Source: Planctomycetota bacterium (GTDB lineage Bacteria; Planctomycetota; Planctomycetia; Planctomycetales; Planctomycetaceae). Taken from it: 5,778 nucleotides of DNA. A program made the position numbers and the translations under genes. Shown piece by piece: positions 1 to 5,778 of this stretch. The first letter of the stretch is position 1, and each line of letters starts with the position of its first letter. The stretch lies in contig JAJRTM010000074.1 in NCBI GenBank assembly GCA_024278285.1, forward strand, positions 1-5,778. Direction: 5' to 3'. The notes under the pieces are model-generated. The model saw only the letters and a list, made by a program, of their open reading frames with translations. It did not search any database and had not been told where the DNA came from.

Positions 1-117
1 AAAACTGAGAATGTGCGTCACCGCAGCCCCGCGTAACCATTTTAATTGAGCGGGAGTGAATTGGAGTATTTTAGATTCTTGTTGCTCCCCTTCCGTTTTT
101 TCCTCTTCCTTTTTTTT
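1..117 (-). CDS. Out-of-frame continuation of the YfhO-like gene, running off the left edge
   Basis: Read on the minus strand from position 117, these 39 codons are open to the window edge. They encode a charged linker (KKKEEEKTEGEQQES) followed by ILQF and then TPAQLKWLRGAAVTHIL. The second part resembles the 'LxWLrxaGVTHil' segment that follows the membrane domain in YfhO-type proteins. The frame joins the upstream ORF if one A is dropped from the nine-A run at 110-118. It is thus the 3' part of the same gene, not a separate one, and the true C-terminus lies outside the window. Whether the break is a sequencing error, a real mutation, a phase-variable tract or a slippage site cannot be decided here. 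Confidence 0.75.
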
Positions 118-1678
118 TCGCAGAAGGATACATCAGCGCTGGTTCAAAATATTCAACCGGGCCGATGCCTAAATAGACCGGGTTCGATGTAGCAGTCACG
201 CCGACTGTGGTAACTAAATTAGGGCCCGGTGCAAAAACCCGTGTCGGTGCAGGATGATTGAGCAGAATCGCACGAACTTCGCTTTTTTCCCGTAAACGAA
301 TGGGCGTTTCTGCAACCATAAACGCATAGGTAACACGCTGGCTGACCCAGGAAAAGTCGAGAACCGTAATGATGACAACAAGAGTGATGGCGATCCCTTT
401 TAATCGCGGGTGGTAATGATTCAATAGCTGATCGAATCCGTAAGCCGCCCACATTGCAACGGCGAGCGTGGTTAAAATGCCGTAACGTCCGGGACCGCGA
501 AAGAAGCCGAAACCGGGTAGATACTGCATCACCGGGACAAGCAAACCGGTCGCATAGATCACCCCAAACAACCCCAGGCCAGCTAAGATTGACAGAGATT
601 TCTTGTCGAGATATGCAGAATTTTTTGCTTGTTCTTTCTTTCGAGAGCGCACAAAGATCACACCACCCAGTATTGCCAGTATGAGCGGAATGATGCCGAA
701 ATAAAGATGGGCTTCGACTTTGTTTGTTCCTGTTTTGCTTGCCAGGAAACTCATACTGCCAAGACGAGAATCGATCTGATTGGCATCGGCATACCAATAC
801 CAGGGAAGAAAAATCTGCGAAAGATATTCTGGAGGGATATGCCCATAACCGGGATCGAATTCCGCAGAAGAATTTGTTTCGCGCTGACTGTTCTGTTTCA
901 TTGTCCAGGTTGGAAGGAGTTGCAAACTCGCCATCAAAATACCGCAGGCAATCGCGAGACCAGGATAAATTGCTTTTCTGGTCAATAATAATTTGACATC
1001 AGCAGGGTTTGTTTTTTTGGATACCAATTCAATAAGAACAGAAACAACGACCCAGACAAATAAGGTCAACTGCGTAATGAACGCCAGATTGTAATGCCCC
1101 AGTAGCAATTGCAGCGTCAAAGCGGCGGAAAGTCCCCATAACCAAAGTGATTGCCCTGTTTTCTGATAGCGGATCAATAGCCATAAACAAACGGGCAAAT
1201 ACGCCCCGGTTGTAATCGCCCATTCCAGACAACTGCGGGGCGGAAACCAGCCGTACACAAAAACCAGTGCAGCCAGTATGCCTGCAGAAAAACTGAACCC
1301 AAGTTCCCGCGCGACCGCAAGCGTTGCCACAAACGCTAATACATAGTGCAGCAAGTGGATCATGTTGTAAGCGGTATTCACATCGAACAGCCAGTAGAAA
1401 AGCAGGTTAGGTGGATAAAAAACTCCAGTTTGACTTTCCGCCACGACCTGGTATCCATGTCCGACCAGCGGATTCCATTGTGGAATGGTTCCTGCATGCA
1501 AGCTATCTGCATAGAACGATTTTTGAGGCATGAAATAGGTGTAAATATCCCCCCCAATCAAACCGCCCCCCAGCCAGAGGTCCAGCCAGAACCACATGGT
1601 TAAGCCAGTCGCAAGCAGCAAAATAAGCAACCAAAGTTGAAATGGCTTCCCGTTTAGTTCCTCGTGAGACATATTCAT
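71..1678 (-). CDS. YfhO-like GT-C polytopic membrane glycosyltransferase, frame broken near 3' end
   Basis: Likely inner-membrane sugar transferase of the GT-C fold (YfhO-like), which moves a sugar from a polyprenyl-phosphate donor to an envelope acceptor; donor and acceptor cannot be told from sequence. TM1 lies at about residues 13-35. The following outer loop has GGDIYTYFMPQ with Asp44, the place where GT-C enzymes carry their catalytic acid, and then IPQWNPLVGHGY and GVFYPPNLL, typical of YfhO relatives. About ten further hydrophobic segments follow, and FFRGPGRYG (392-400) matches the conserved late-loop region of the family. Family members usually run to 700-900 residues, so 535 is short. 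The cause is visible: after residue 520 the frame enters an A9 run (K521-K523), then a Gly/Arg-rich tail and a stop, while the +1 frame continues with family-like sequence. Residues 524-535 are therefore probably not native. The start at 1678 lacks a clear Shine-Dalgarno; Met3 (1672) is an equal alternative. It is divergent from glgP. Confidence 0.85.
   Translation of the reverse strand: MNMSHEELNGKPFQLWLLILLLATGLTMWFWLDLWLGGGLIGGDIYTYFMPQKSFYADSLHAGTIPQWNPLVGHGYQVVAESQTGVFYPPNLLFYWLFDVNTAYNMIHLLHYVLAFVATLAVARELGFSFSAGILAALVFVYGWFPPRSCLEWAITTGAYLPVCLWLLIRYQKTGQSLWLWGLSAALTLQLLLGHYNLAFITQLTLFVWVVVSVLIELVSKKTNPADVKLLLTRKAIYPGLAIACGILMASLQLLPTWTMKQNSQRETNSSAEFDPGYGHIPPEYLSQIFLPWYWYADANQIDSRLGSMSFLASKTGTNKVEAHLYFGIIPLILAILGGVIFVRSRKKEQAKNSAYLDKKSLSILAGLGLFGVIYATGLLVPVMQYLPGFGFFRGPGRYGILTTLAVAMWAAYGFDQLLNHYHPRLKGIAITLVVIITVLDFSWVSQRVTYAFMVAETPIRLREKSEVRAILLNHPAPTRVFAPGPNLVTTVGVTATSNPVYLGIGPVEYFEPALMYPSAKKKGRGKNGRGATRI
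110..118 (-). other. A9 homopolymer at the frame break (slippage or indel site)
   Basis: Nine consecutive T on the plus strand (A9 in the coding strand) sit exactly where the coding frame switches. With nine A the gene stops at 71; with eight A it stays open to the window edge. A6 at 96-101 lies a few codons downstream and is a second possible indel site. Confidence 0.8.
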
Positions 1679-1744
1679 TTTTGTTAACGTGTCTTATTTT
1701 TTAGGGTTATGTCGCACAGAACTTTCAGAAACGACCTCAAAACG

Positions 1745-1750
1745 ATTATA
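1745..1750 (-). promoter_or_regulatory. Candidate -10 box for the YfhO-like gene
   Basis: The minus strand reads TATAAT, a perfect sigma-70-type -10 hexamer, about 67 bp before the start codon at 1678, which would leave a leader of about 60 nt. No good -35 hexamer lies 16-18 bp upstream (TCCAAC at 17 bp), and no TGn extension is present. The call rests on the -10 match and its position. Confidence 0.3.
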
Positions 1751-1797
1751 CTCCCGGAAGTTTGGTAGTTGGAGTTCGCGTTTTAGCATGTAGGCTG

Positions 1798-1879
1798 AGT
1801 CGTAACTTTGCCGTTATCCACATTTGTGAAACGAAATCGGGTGCCACTGCTGGCTCGTCCAGCAGTACGAGTTACGACT
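1798..1879. repeat. 10-bp perfect inverted repeat bracketing the first hairpin element
   Basis: AGTCGTAACT (1798-1807) and AGTTACGACT (1870-1879) are exact reverse complements, 62 nt apart. The enclosed segment holds the GGGTGCC hairpin at 1839-1866, so the whole unit could fold as a long stem with an inner stem-loop. It could be a small mobile-type or REP-like unit, or a structured leader element; no direct target-site duplication was noticed. Confidence 0.5.
1839..1866 (+). repeat. REP-like hairpin repeat, copy 1
   Basis: GGGTGCC leads into a perfect 8-bp stem, ACTGCTGG (1846-1853) and CCAGCAGT (1859-1866), with loop CTCGT. A near-identical unit in inverted orientation lies at 1982-2011. 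From general knowledge I believe GGGTGCCACTG...CCAGCAG units are dispersed in planctomycete genomes, but this could not be checked here. Confidence 0.6.
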
Positions 1880-1886
1880 GAATATC

Positions 1887-1898
1887 CTATTATAATAG
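1887..1898. repeat. 12-bp AT-rich perfect palindrome with a TATAAT core
   Basis: CTATTATAATAG is self-complementary and contains TATAAT at 1891-1896. It could be a -10 box on either strand or a small operator, but no matching -35 hexamer at normal spacing was found and the nearest plus-strand gene starts about 280 bp away. Confidence 0.25.
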
Positions 1899-1981
1899 AG
1901 TTTCAGGCGAATGATACATCACTCAAATTCAGGAATAACGGCTTGCTCTTTCAGAATATTGCACCATGACTCCCGCGATCT

Positions 1982-2011
1982 CACTGCTGGACAAGCCAGA
2001 CAGTGGCACCC
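1982..2011 (-). repeat. REP-like hairpin repeat, copy 2 (inverted)
   Basis: On the minus strand this reads GGGTGCCACTG, then TCTGGCTTGTCCAGCAGTG. Against copy 1 (1839-1865) it differs by one inserted T and one C-to-T change in the loop, so the two are clearly the same element. The stem pairs CACTGCTGG (1982-1990) with CCAGACAGTG (1996-2005) with a one-base bulge around loop ACAAG. The two copies could also pair with each other across about 170 nt. Confidence 0.6.
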
Positions 2012-2160
2012 AATATGATAGTAATGAGGCCCAAGTCCCTTAATGCTGACGTATCTTTTGTTCGACAAAAAATATGACTTGAACAACCAAAGATATGGGT
2101 AACGGCAATGTTATTGCCCCAGCCTGCGAAATCGTGATAAGTTTTTTAATGATACCATGT

Positions 2161-2170
2161 AAGGATGGAG
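2161..2170 (+). promoter_or_regulatory. Ribosome-binding site fixing the glgP start
   Basis: AAGGATGGAG contains AAGGA 10 nt and GGAG 5 nt before the ATG at 2176. Neither of the earlier in-frame ATGs (2095, 2149) has a comparable purine-rich site, which favours 2176 as the start. Confidence 0.65.
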
Positions 2171-2175
2171 TGACC

Positions 2176-4323
2176 ATGCCACAAGCGATGACGATCCACG
2201 AAAAGTTGACAGAAATTGCAAACAATCTCTGGTGGAGCTGGCAGTCGGAAATGGACGATATTTTCAGACGCATCGACCCGATCAAATTTGCAGAGTTCAG
2301 CCAGAACCCGGTTCAACTTCTGCAGGCGTACCCTCCCGAAAAGCTGGAACAACGCGCACGCGAAGAAGTGCTGCATTCGAAAATCAACTGGGCTTATCGC
2401 CGATTTCATGAGTACCTCAATTCTCAAACGACATGGGGCGATACTCACGCGGGGCTACTCAACTTTCGTCCGGTTGCTTACTTTTCGGCTGAGTTCGGGA
2501 TTCACGAATCGCTGCGGGTTTACTCCGGCGGTTTGGGAGTTTTGGCGGGCGACCATTTGAAAAGTGCATCGGACTTGGGAGTCCCTTTGGTTGGGATCGG
2601 CTTGTTTTATCATGAAGGTTACTTTTCGCAGGTGATCGATGAAAAAGGTTGGCAGCAGGAAGTTTATAACGAGGTCGATCCGGAGACGATGCCCATTTCT
2701 CCGGTGAAGGATGCCAGCGGAAATGATATCCTCATTTCAGTTGAAACCAGGCACGAGAAAATCTTTGCCCGGATTATCAAAATTCAAGTCGGGCGAATTA
2801 AGCTCTTTCTGCTCGATGCGAACATTCCGGAAAATAGTGAAGAACAGCGTCAATTAACCGCCCGGCTTTACGGCGGCGATCAACGCACGCGTATTCGTCA
2901 GGAGATGCTGCTTGGCATCGGCGGGGTTCGTGCGCTCAAGGCTCTCGGTATCAATCCGCGTGTCATTCACATGAACGAAGGACATTCTGCTTTTGCACCG
3001 TTAGAGGTCATCAACAACAGAATGCATGAAGATGGAATGTCTTTTGACGATGCCCTTCGCGAAACCGCAGCGGCAAACACGTTCACAACGCATACTCCGG
3101 TTCCTGCAGGTCACGACCGATTCGATTCCGGCATGATCGAAGAACACCTCGGACCGATGGCTGATTCTCTGGGATTAAATCAGCAGGGAATTATGGGGAT
3201 GGGCCGTGTTGATCCACAAAACGAACACGAAACATTCTGCATGACGGTGCTCGCATTCAAAACGTCTCGTAGAGCGAATGCGGTTTCTAATTTACATGGC
3301 GTTGTTTCCCGCAAAATGTGGGCCTGTTTGTGGCCCTGGCGAAGTGAAGAAGAAGTGCCAATTGGTCACATCACCAACGGCGTGCATGTGAATTCCTGGC
3401 TCGCGACTCAAATGCGTGTTCTTTATGATCGCGTGTTAGCTCCCGAATGGTATTTTCGAACAGGCGACCCGGAAGCCTGGGCAGGTTTTGAACGAGTGAC
3501 CCCCGGCGAATTATGGGAAACACATCAAGCTCTTAAAGCACGGTTAATTGTTTACACACGCAGCCGATTAATGATCCAGGCAGCGCGGCACAAAGCAACA
3601 GACAGTGAGTTGGCAGAACTTTCTGAAATTATGGACCCGCAAGCTTTGACCATCGGGTTTGCCAGACGATTTGCACCGTATAAACGAGCCGATTTGATTC
3701 TGCGTGATGCCGACCGACTTGCCGAGTTGGCAAGCAGAACTGATCGTCCGGTTCAGTTTATCTTCTGTGGAAAATCTCACCCGGCTGATGAAAATGGCAA
3801 AGCAATTCTCCAGCGTATCATTCAGCTTTCACACACGGATCAGTTCAAAGGGAAAATTGTTTTCCTGGAAGATTACGATATCAACTTTACCCGGTATCTG
3901 GTGCAGGGGGTTGATGTCTGGTTGAACAATCCGCGGCGTCCGTTAGAAGCTTCCGGAACCAGTGGTCAAAAAGTCGTTCTTAACGGCGGTTTAAACTTCT
4001 CGGTTCTTGATGGTTGGTGGGCCGAAGCGTATGACGGTTCCAACGGTTTCGCGATTGGCGACGGGAACATTCATGTTAATCCTGAAATACAGGATGAACG
4101 AGACGCCCATAGTTTGATGGATGTTCTGGAAAACGAAATAATTTCGACTTACTATGATCGAGACAGCGATGACCTGCCAATGGACTGGATCGCCCGGATG
4201 AAACGCTCTGTGCAAACCCTCGGCTGGCGATTTAACGCCGACCGTATGGTGATGGACTACGTCACCGAAGGCTACATCCCCGCAGCAGGCGGCCTTTCTT
4301 CAGAAATGAGAACGATGCCGTAA
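2176..4323 (+). CDS. glgP: Alpha-glucan (glycogen/maltodextrin) phosphorylase, GT35, DUF3417 type
   Basis: Cytosolic PLP enzyme that phosphorolyses alpha-1,4-glucan to glucose-1-phosphate in storage-glucan breakdown. Starting at 2176 gives 715 residues. The N-terminus ([27 protein letters not shown]) is the DUF3417 domain of the bacterial/archaeal branch of GT35 (as in Mycobacterium and Thermotoga), not the E. coli MalP/GlgP branch. Next come [21 protein letters not shown], which lines the active site, HMNEGH (265-270), [11 protein letters not shown] (304-314), [15 protein letters not shown], and [24 protein letters not shown] (494-505) carries the likely phosphate-binding Arg498 and Lys503, and EASGTSGQK ends in the likely PLP Schiff-base Lys599. 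All key residues I can place are intact. The protein ends soon after the catalytic domain, so it is shorter than the roughly 820-860-residue relatives. An in-frame start at 2095 is possible but its extra 27 residues look non-native. The oxidoreductase follows in the same direction after 107 bp. Confidence 0.95.
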   Translation: MPQAMTIHEKLTEIANNLWWSWQSEMDDIFRRIDPIKFAEFSQNPVQLLQAYPPEKLEQRAREEVLHSKINWAYRRFHEYLNSQTTWGDTHAGLLNFRPVAYFSAEFGIHESLRVYSGGLGVLAGDHLKSASDLGVPLVGIGLFYHEGYFSQVIDEKGWQQEVYNEVDPETMPISPVKDASGNDILISVETRHEKIFARIIKIQVGRIKLFLLDANIPENSEEQRQLTARLYGGDQRTRIRQEMLLGIGGVRALKALGINPRVIHMNEGHSAFAPLEVINNRMHEDGMSFDDALRETAAANTFTTHTPVPAGHDRFDSGMIEEHLGPMADSLGLNQQGIMGMGRVDPQNEHETFCMTVLAFKTSRRANAVSNLHGVVSRKMWACLWPWRSEEEVPIGHITNGVHVNSWLATQMRVLYDRVLAPEWYFRTGDPEAWAGFERVTPGELWETHQALKARLIVYTRSRLMIQAARHKATDSELAELSEIMDPQALTIGFARRFAPYKRADLILRDADRLAELASRTDRPVQFIFCGKSHPADENGKAILQRIIQLSHTDQFKGKIVFLEDYDINFTRYLVQGVDVWLNNPRRPLEASGTSGQKVVLNGGLNFSVLDGWWAEAYDGSNGFAIGDGNIHVNPEIQDERDAHSLMDVLENEIISTYYDRDSDDLPMDWIARMKRSVQTLGWRFNADRMVMDYVTEGYIPAAGGLSSEMRTMP

Positions 4324-4359
4324 CCCTCAAAATTCATCTGGATCGAATTCGCCCTGAAC

Positions 4360-4368
4360 TGCTATGAT
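4360..4368 (+). promoter_or_regulatory. Candidate extended -10 promoter for the oxidoreductase gene
   Basis: TGCTATGAT matches the extended -10 form TGnTATAAT with one mismatch. The -35 position (4340-4345, GGATCG) is poor, which extended -10 promoters tolerate. Transcription would start near 4375, leaving a leader of about 55 nt that contains the dyad at 4383-4402. If real, the oxidoreductase need not depend on glgP read-through. Confidence 0.35.
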
Positions 4369-4382
4369 AGGCGGAAATTGAA

Positions 4383-4402
4383 AATCACTTTCTGTTGTGA
4401 TC
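4383..4402. promoter_or_regulatory. Imperfect ATCAC...GTGAT dyad in the 5' leader of the oxidoreductase gene
   Basis: AATCACTTTCTGTTGTGATC has 5-bp complementary arms, ATCAC (4384-4388) and GTGAT (4397-4401), 28 bp before the ATG. It would lie just downstream of the candidate promoter, a place where a repressor could act. A closely similar but perfect dyad occurs inside the gene at 5192-5210. Operator function is a guess. Confidence 0.25.
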
Positions 4403-4430
4403 AAGACATTAGCAGGGAAGCGGGGCCGAG

Positions 4431-5681
4431 ATGGATGTCGATATTTTGATTATTGGTGGTGGAATCGCCGGGTTATGGACGCTGGATCAACTTCGTCAAC
4501 GCGGTTATCGAGCCGTACTGGTGGAAAATCGCGAATTGGGATATGGCCAGACGATCACTTCCCAGGGGATCATTCACGGCGGTCTGAAATATTCTTTGCG
4601 AGGTGTGTTAACCGCCTCTGCCAATGAAATTCGTGAGATGCCCATTATCTGGCGTGATTGTTTAAGTGGTCAACGAGAACCGAATTTATCCAGCGCGACC
4701 GTCCGTTCCCATTGTTGTTATCTTTGGCAAACCGATTCGCTCGCTTCGCAAGCCGGGATGTGGGGCGCATCGATCCAGCTTCGCGTCAAACCGGAAACGA
4801 TTTCTGTATCACATCGCCCCGAATTATTAAAGCAGTCCCCCGGAAATGTTTATCGGCTTGATGAACAGGTCATTTCCCCCAGTTCGGTGCTTCAATGTCT
4901 GAAAAAACGAAATCAAGATGCGTTACTACTGTGCGATCAGAAACAGGGCATCGAATTTTCTCGCTCGCAGCAAGGGACAATCAACTCAGTGAATGTTCGA
5001 TGCCAGGGGGATGAACTTCATCTTGTTCCCGGTTGTGTAGTAATGACGGCTGGCATTGGAAATCAACAATTGAACGAAGCAGCCGGTCTAAGACAGCCGA
5101 TGCAAAGGCGACCATTACAAATGGTTTTGGTGCGAGGCGAACTGGAAATGTTTCAAGGTCATTGTGTCGATGGTGCAAAAACGAGAATGACGATCACTTC
5201 TGAAGTGATCTCGACTGGCGAAGTCGTCTGGCAGTTGGGAGGACAAGTTGCAGAGTTGGGCGTTTCAATGAGTGCTGAAGACCTCATTCAACATGCAGCC
5301 AAAGAATTGAAAGCGATTTTACCGGAACTGAATGTGGAATCGCTGAAATTTGCGACTTATCAAGTGGATCGAGCAGAAAAGAAAATCTCACTCGGCTTGC
5401 GTCCCGACTCTCCGCAAGTCCTCAAATATAAAAATATTCTGACCTGTTGGCCAACCAAATTGGCATTTGCTCCACGAGCAGCCGAGATGATCGAAGAAAT
5501 TATTACGAATCAAATGCACATCAACCCTTCTGTCATCCCTGGCGAAAATGAAAATCTCTGGAAAGACTGGCCCGTCCCCAATGTCGCAGAATCTCCCTGG
5601 GAAACAGTGGAAAACTGGTATCAGATTTCAGGCGAAACAGTAAGCTTTGTTCCTGCAAGACCTGCTAAGCAAGCAGCTTGA
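4431..5681 (+). CDS. FAD-dependent oxidoreductase, DAO/GlpD-like superfamily, substrate unknown
   Basis: A 416-residue flavoprotein, probably oxidising a small hydroxy- or amino-acid-type substrate with FAD; the substrate cannot be named. Residues 4-32 form the ADP-binding Rossmann unit: DILIIGGGIAGL with the GxGxxG glycines, ending in Glu32, which would bind the ribose. QTITSQGIIHGGLKY (40-54) is the FAD-contacting stretch with the HGG signature seen in DAO-type enzymes such as glycerol-3-phosphate and 2-hydroxyglutarate oxidases. VMTAGIGN (204-211) is the second FAD-binding strand and turn. GLRPDS (322-327) and WPTKLAFAPRAAEM (340-353) form the C-terminal flavin-closing part. No signal peptide or membrane segment is evident, so it is probably cytosolic. 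AGGGAAG (4414-4420) and GGGG (4422-4425) precede the ATG as a modest ribosome-binding region. It lies 107 bp after glgP on the same strand. The frame is intact and the length normal for the superfamily. Confidence 0.85.
   Translation: MDVDILIIGGGIAGLWTLDQLRQRGYRAVLVENRELGYGQTITSQGIIHGGLKYSLRGVLTASANEIREMPIIWRDCLSGQREPNLSSATVRSHCCYLWQTDSLASQAGMWGASIQLRVKPETISVSHRPELLKQSPGNVYRLDEQVISPSSVLQCLKKRNQDALLLCDQKQGIEFSRSQQGTINSVNVRCQGDELHLVPGCVVMTAGIGNQQLNEAAGLRQPMQRRPLQMVLVRGELEMFQGHCVDGAKTRMTITSEVISTGEVVWQLGGQVAELGVSMSAEDLIQHAAKELKAILPELNVESLKFATYQVDRAEKKISLGLRPDSPQVLKYKNILTCWPTKLAFAPRAAEMIEEIITNQMHINPSVIPGENENLWKDWPVPNVAESPWETVENWYQISGETVSFVPARPAKQAA
5192..5210. repeat. Perfect 19-nt palindrome inside the oxidoreductase gene
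   Basis: GATCACTTC-T-GAAGTGATC has 9-bp perfect arms about one central base. It lies in codons for T-I-T-S-E-V-I-S, in the middle of the gene, and resembles the leader dyad at 4383-4402. It may be chance, an internal binding site, or a transcript hairpin. Confidence 0.5.
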
Positions 5682-5710
5682 TGTTGACCGGCAAAGCTTT
5701 CCCTGTCGAG

Positions 5711-5730
5711 CCGGGGCAGTGATGCCCGGG
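5711..5730. repeat. GC-rich stem-loop downstream of the oxidoreductase gene
   Basis: CCGGGGCA (5711-5718) pairs with TGCCCGGG (5723-5730) around loop GTGA, 7 of 8 pairs matching. It begins 30 bp after the stop codon and could end or stabilise the transcript, but no U tract follows, so it is not a standard intrinsic terminator. It may instead be part of a dispersed repeat continuing past the right edge. Confidence 0.4.
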
Positions 5731-5778
5731 TGCACATTGGGGTTTGCGCGGTAAATTGTAAGAAGTAGCTACGCTCGC

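Larger units (their letters stand above)
1679..2175. other. Gene-free divergent intergenic region rich in inverted repeats
   Basis: About 500 bp between the divergent starts of the membrane protein and the phosphorylase. I find no convincing gene: the one small ORF here (1911-2018, 35 codons) runs through a repeat and has no recognisable product. The region contains two oppositely oriented GGGTGCCACTG hairpins, a 10-bp inverted repeat around the first, a 12-bp AT palindrome, and the glgP ribosome-binding site at its right end. No tRNA-like or known riboswitch-like structure was recognised. Confidence 0.7.

Noticed and set aside
71..118. Programmed -1 frameshift at the A9 tract
   Set aside because: The -1 frame gives a Lys/Arg-rich peptide that stops after about 26 codons; only the +1 frame (one A fewer) encodes family-like sequence.
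454..996. Plus-strand ORFs opposite the YfhO-like gene
   Set aside because: Their translations are compositionally odd, match no family, and lie wholly antisense to a clear membrane-protein gene.
1911..2018. 35-codon plus-strand ORF in the intergenic region
   Set aside because: It has no clear ribosome-binding site or recognisable product, and its 3' half is translated from the hairpin repeat.
2056..2070. TTTTGT-TCG-ACAAAA inverted repeat upstream of glgP
   Set aside because: Six AT-rich base pairs around a three-base loop are expected by chance in such sequence and are not placed at a recognisable promoter.
2095..2175. In-frame upstream extension of glgP (27 extra residues)
   Set aside because: The extra residues do not resemble the family N-terminus, there is no Shine-Dalgarno at 2095 or 2149, and a good one lies before 2176.
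2040..2285. Minus-strand 81-residue ORF across the glgP start
   Set aside because: It overlaps the well-supported glgP start antisense and shows no family features; it is a shadow reading frame.
5711..5730. Intrinsic terminator after the oxidoreductase gene
   Set aside because: The stem is plausible, but no T-rich tract follows on either side; recorded only as a stem-loop.

Overview
The window looks like chromosomal DNA from a planctomycete-type bacterium. This is inferred from protein style (a YfhO-like membrane protein, a compact DUF3417-type alpha-glucan phosphorylase, an orphan HGG-motif FAD oxidoreductase), moderate GC and GGGTGCCACTG hairpin repeats between genes. No rRNA or other taxonomic marker is present, so the assignment is tentative.

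Layout. The left 1.7 kb is a minus-strand gene for a polytopic membrane protein of the GT-C/YfhO type. Its reading frame breaks at a run of nine A (positions 110-118). In the +1 frame, coding continues to the left edge of the window with convincing YfhO-like sequence, so the 535-residue ORF is not the whole protein and its last dozen residues are spurious. A gene-free stretch of about 500 bp (1679-2175) follows, between divergent genes. It holds two inverted copies of a REP-like hairpin, a 10-bp inverted repeat bracketing one copy, and a small AT-rich palindrome. The plus strand then carries a complete alpha-glucan phosphorylase (glgP, 2176-4323). A 107-bp gap with a plausible extended -10 promoter and an imperfect dyad comes next, followed by a complete FAD-dependent oxidoreductase (4431-5681). 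The last 97 bp are non-coding and contain a GC-rich stem-loop.

How the genes relate. GlgP phosphorolyses storage glucan to glucose-1-phosphate. The membrane protein probably transfers sugar from a lipid carrier onto a cell-envelope acceptor, and the oxidoreductase has no assignable substrate. Nothing in the sequence links the three into one pathway. The two plus-strand genes could be co-transcribed, but the gap and its own promoter candidate suggest at least partly separate expression. I see no clear new system. The most substantive observations are the homopolymer frameshift, the inverted repeat pair, and two similar ATCAC...GTGAT dyads, one before and one inside the oxidoreductase gene.
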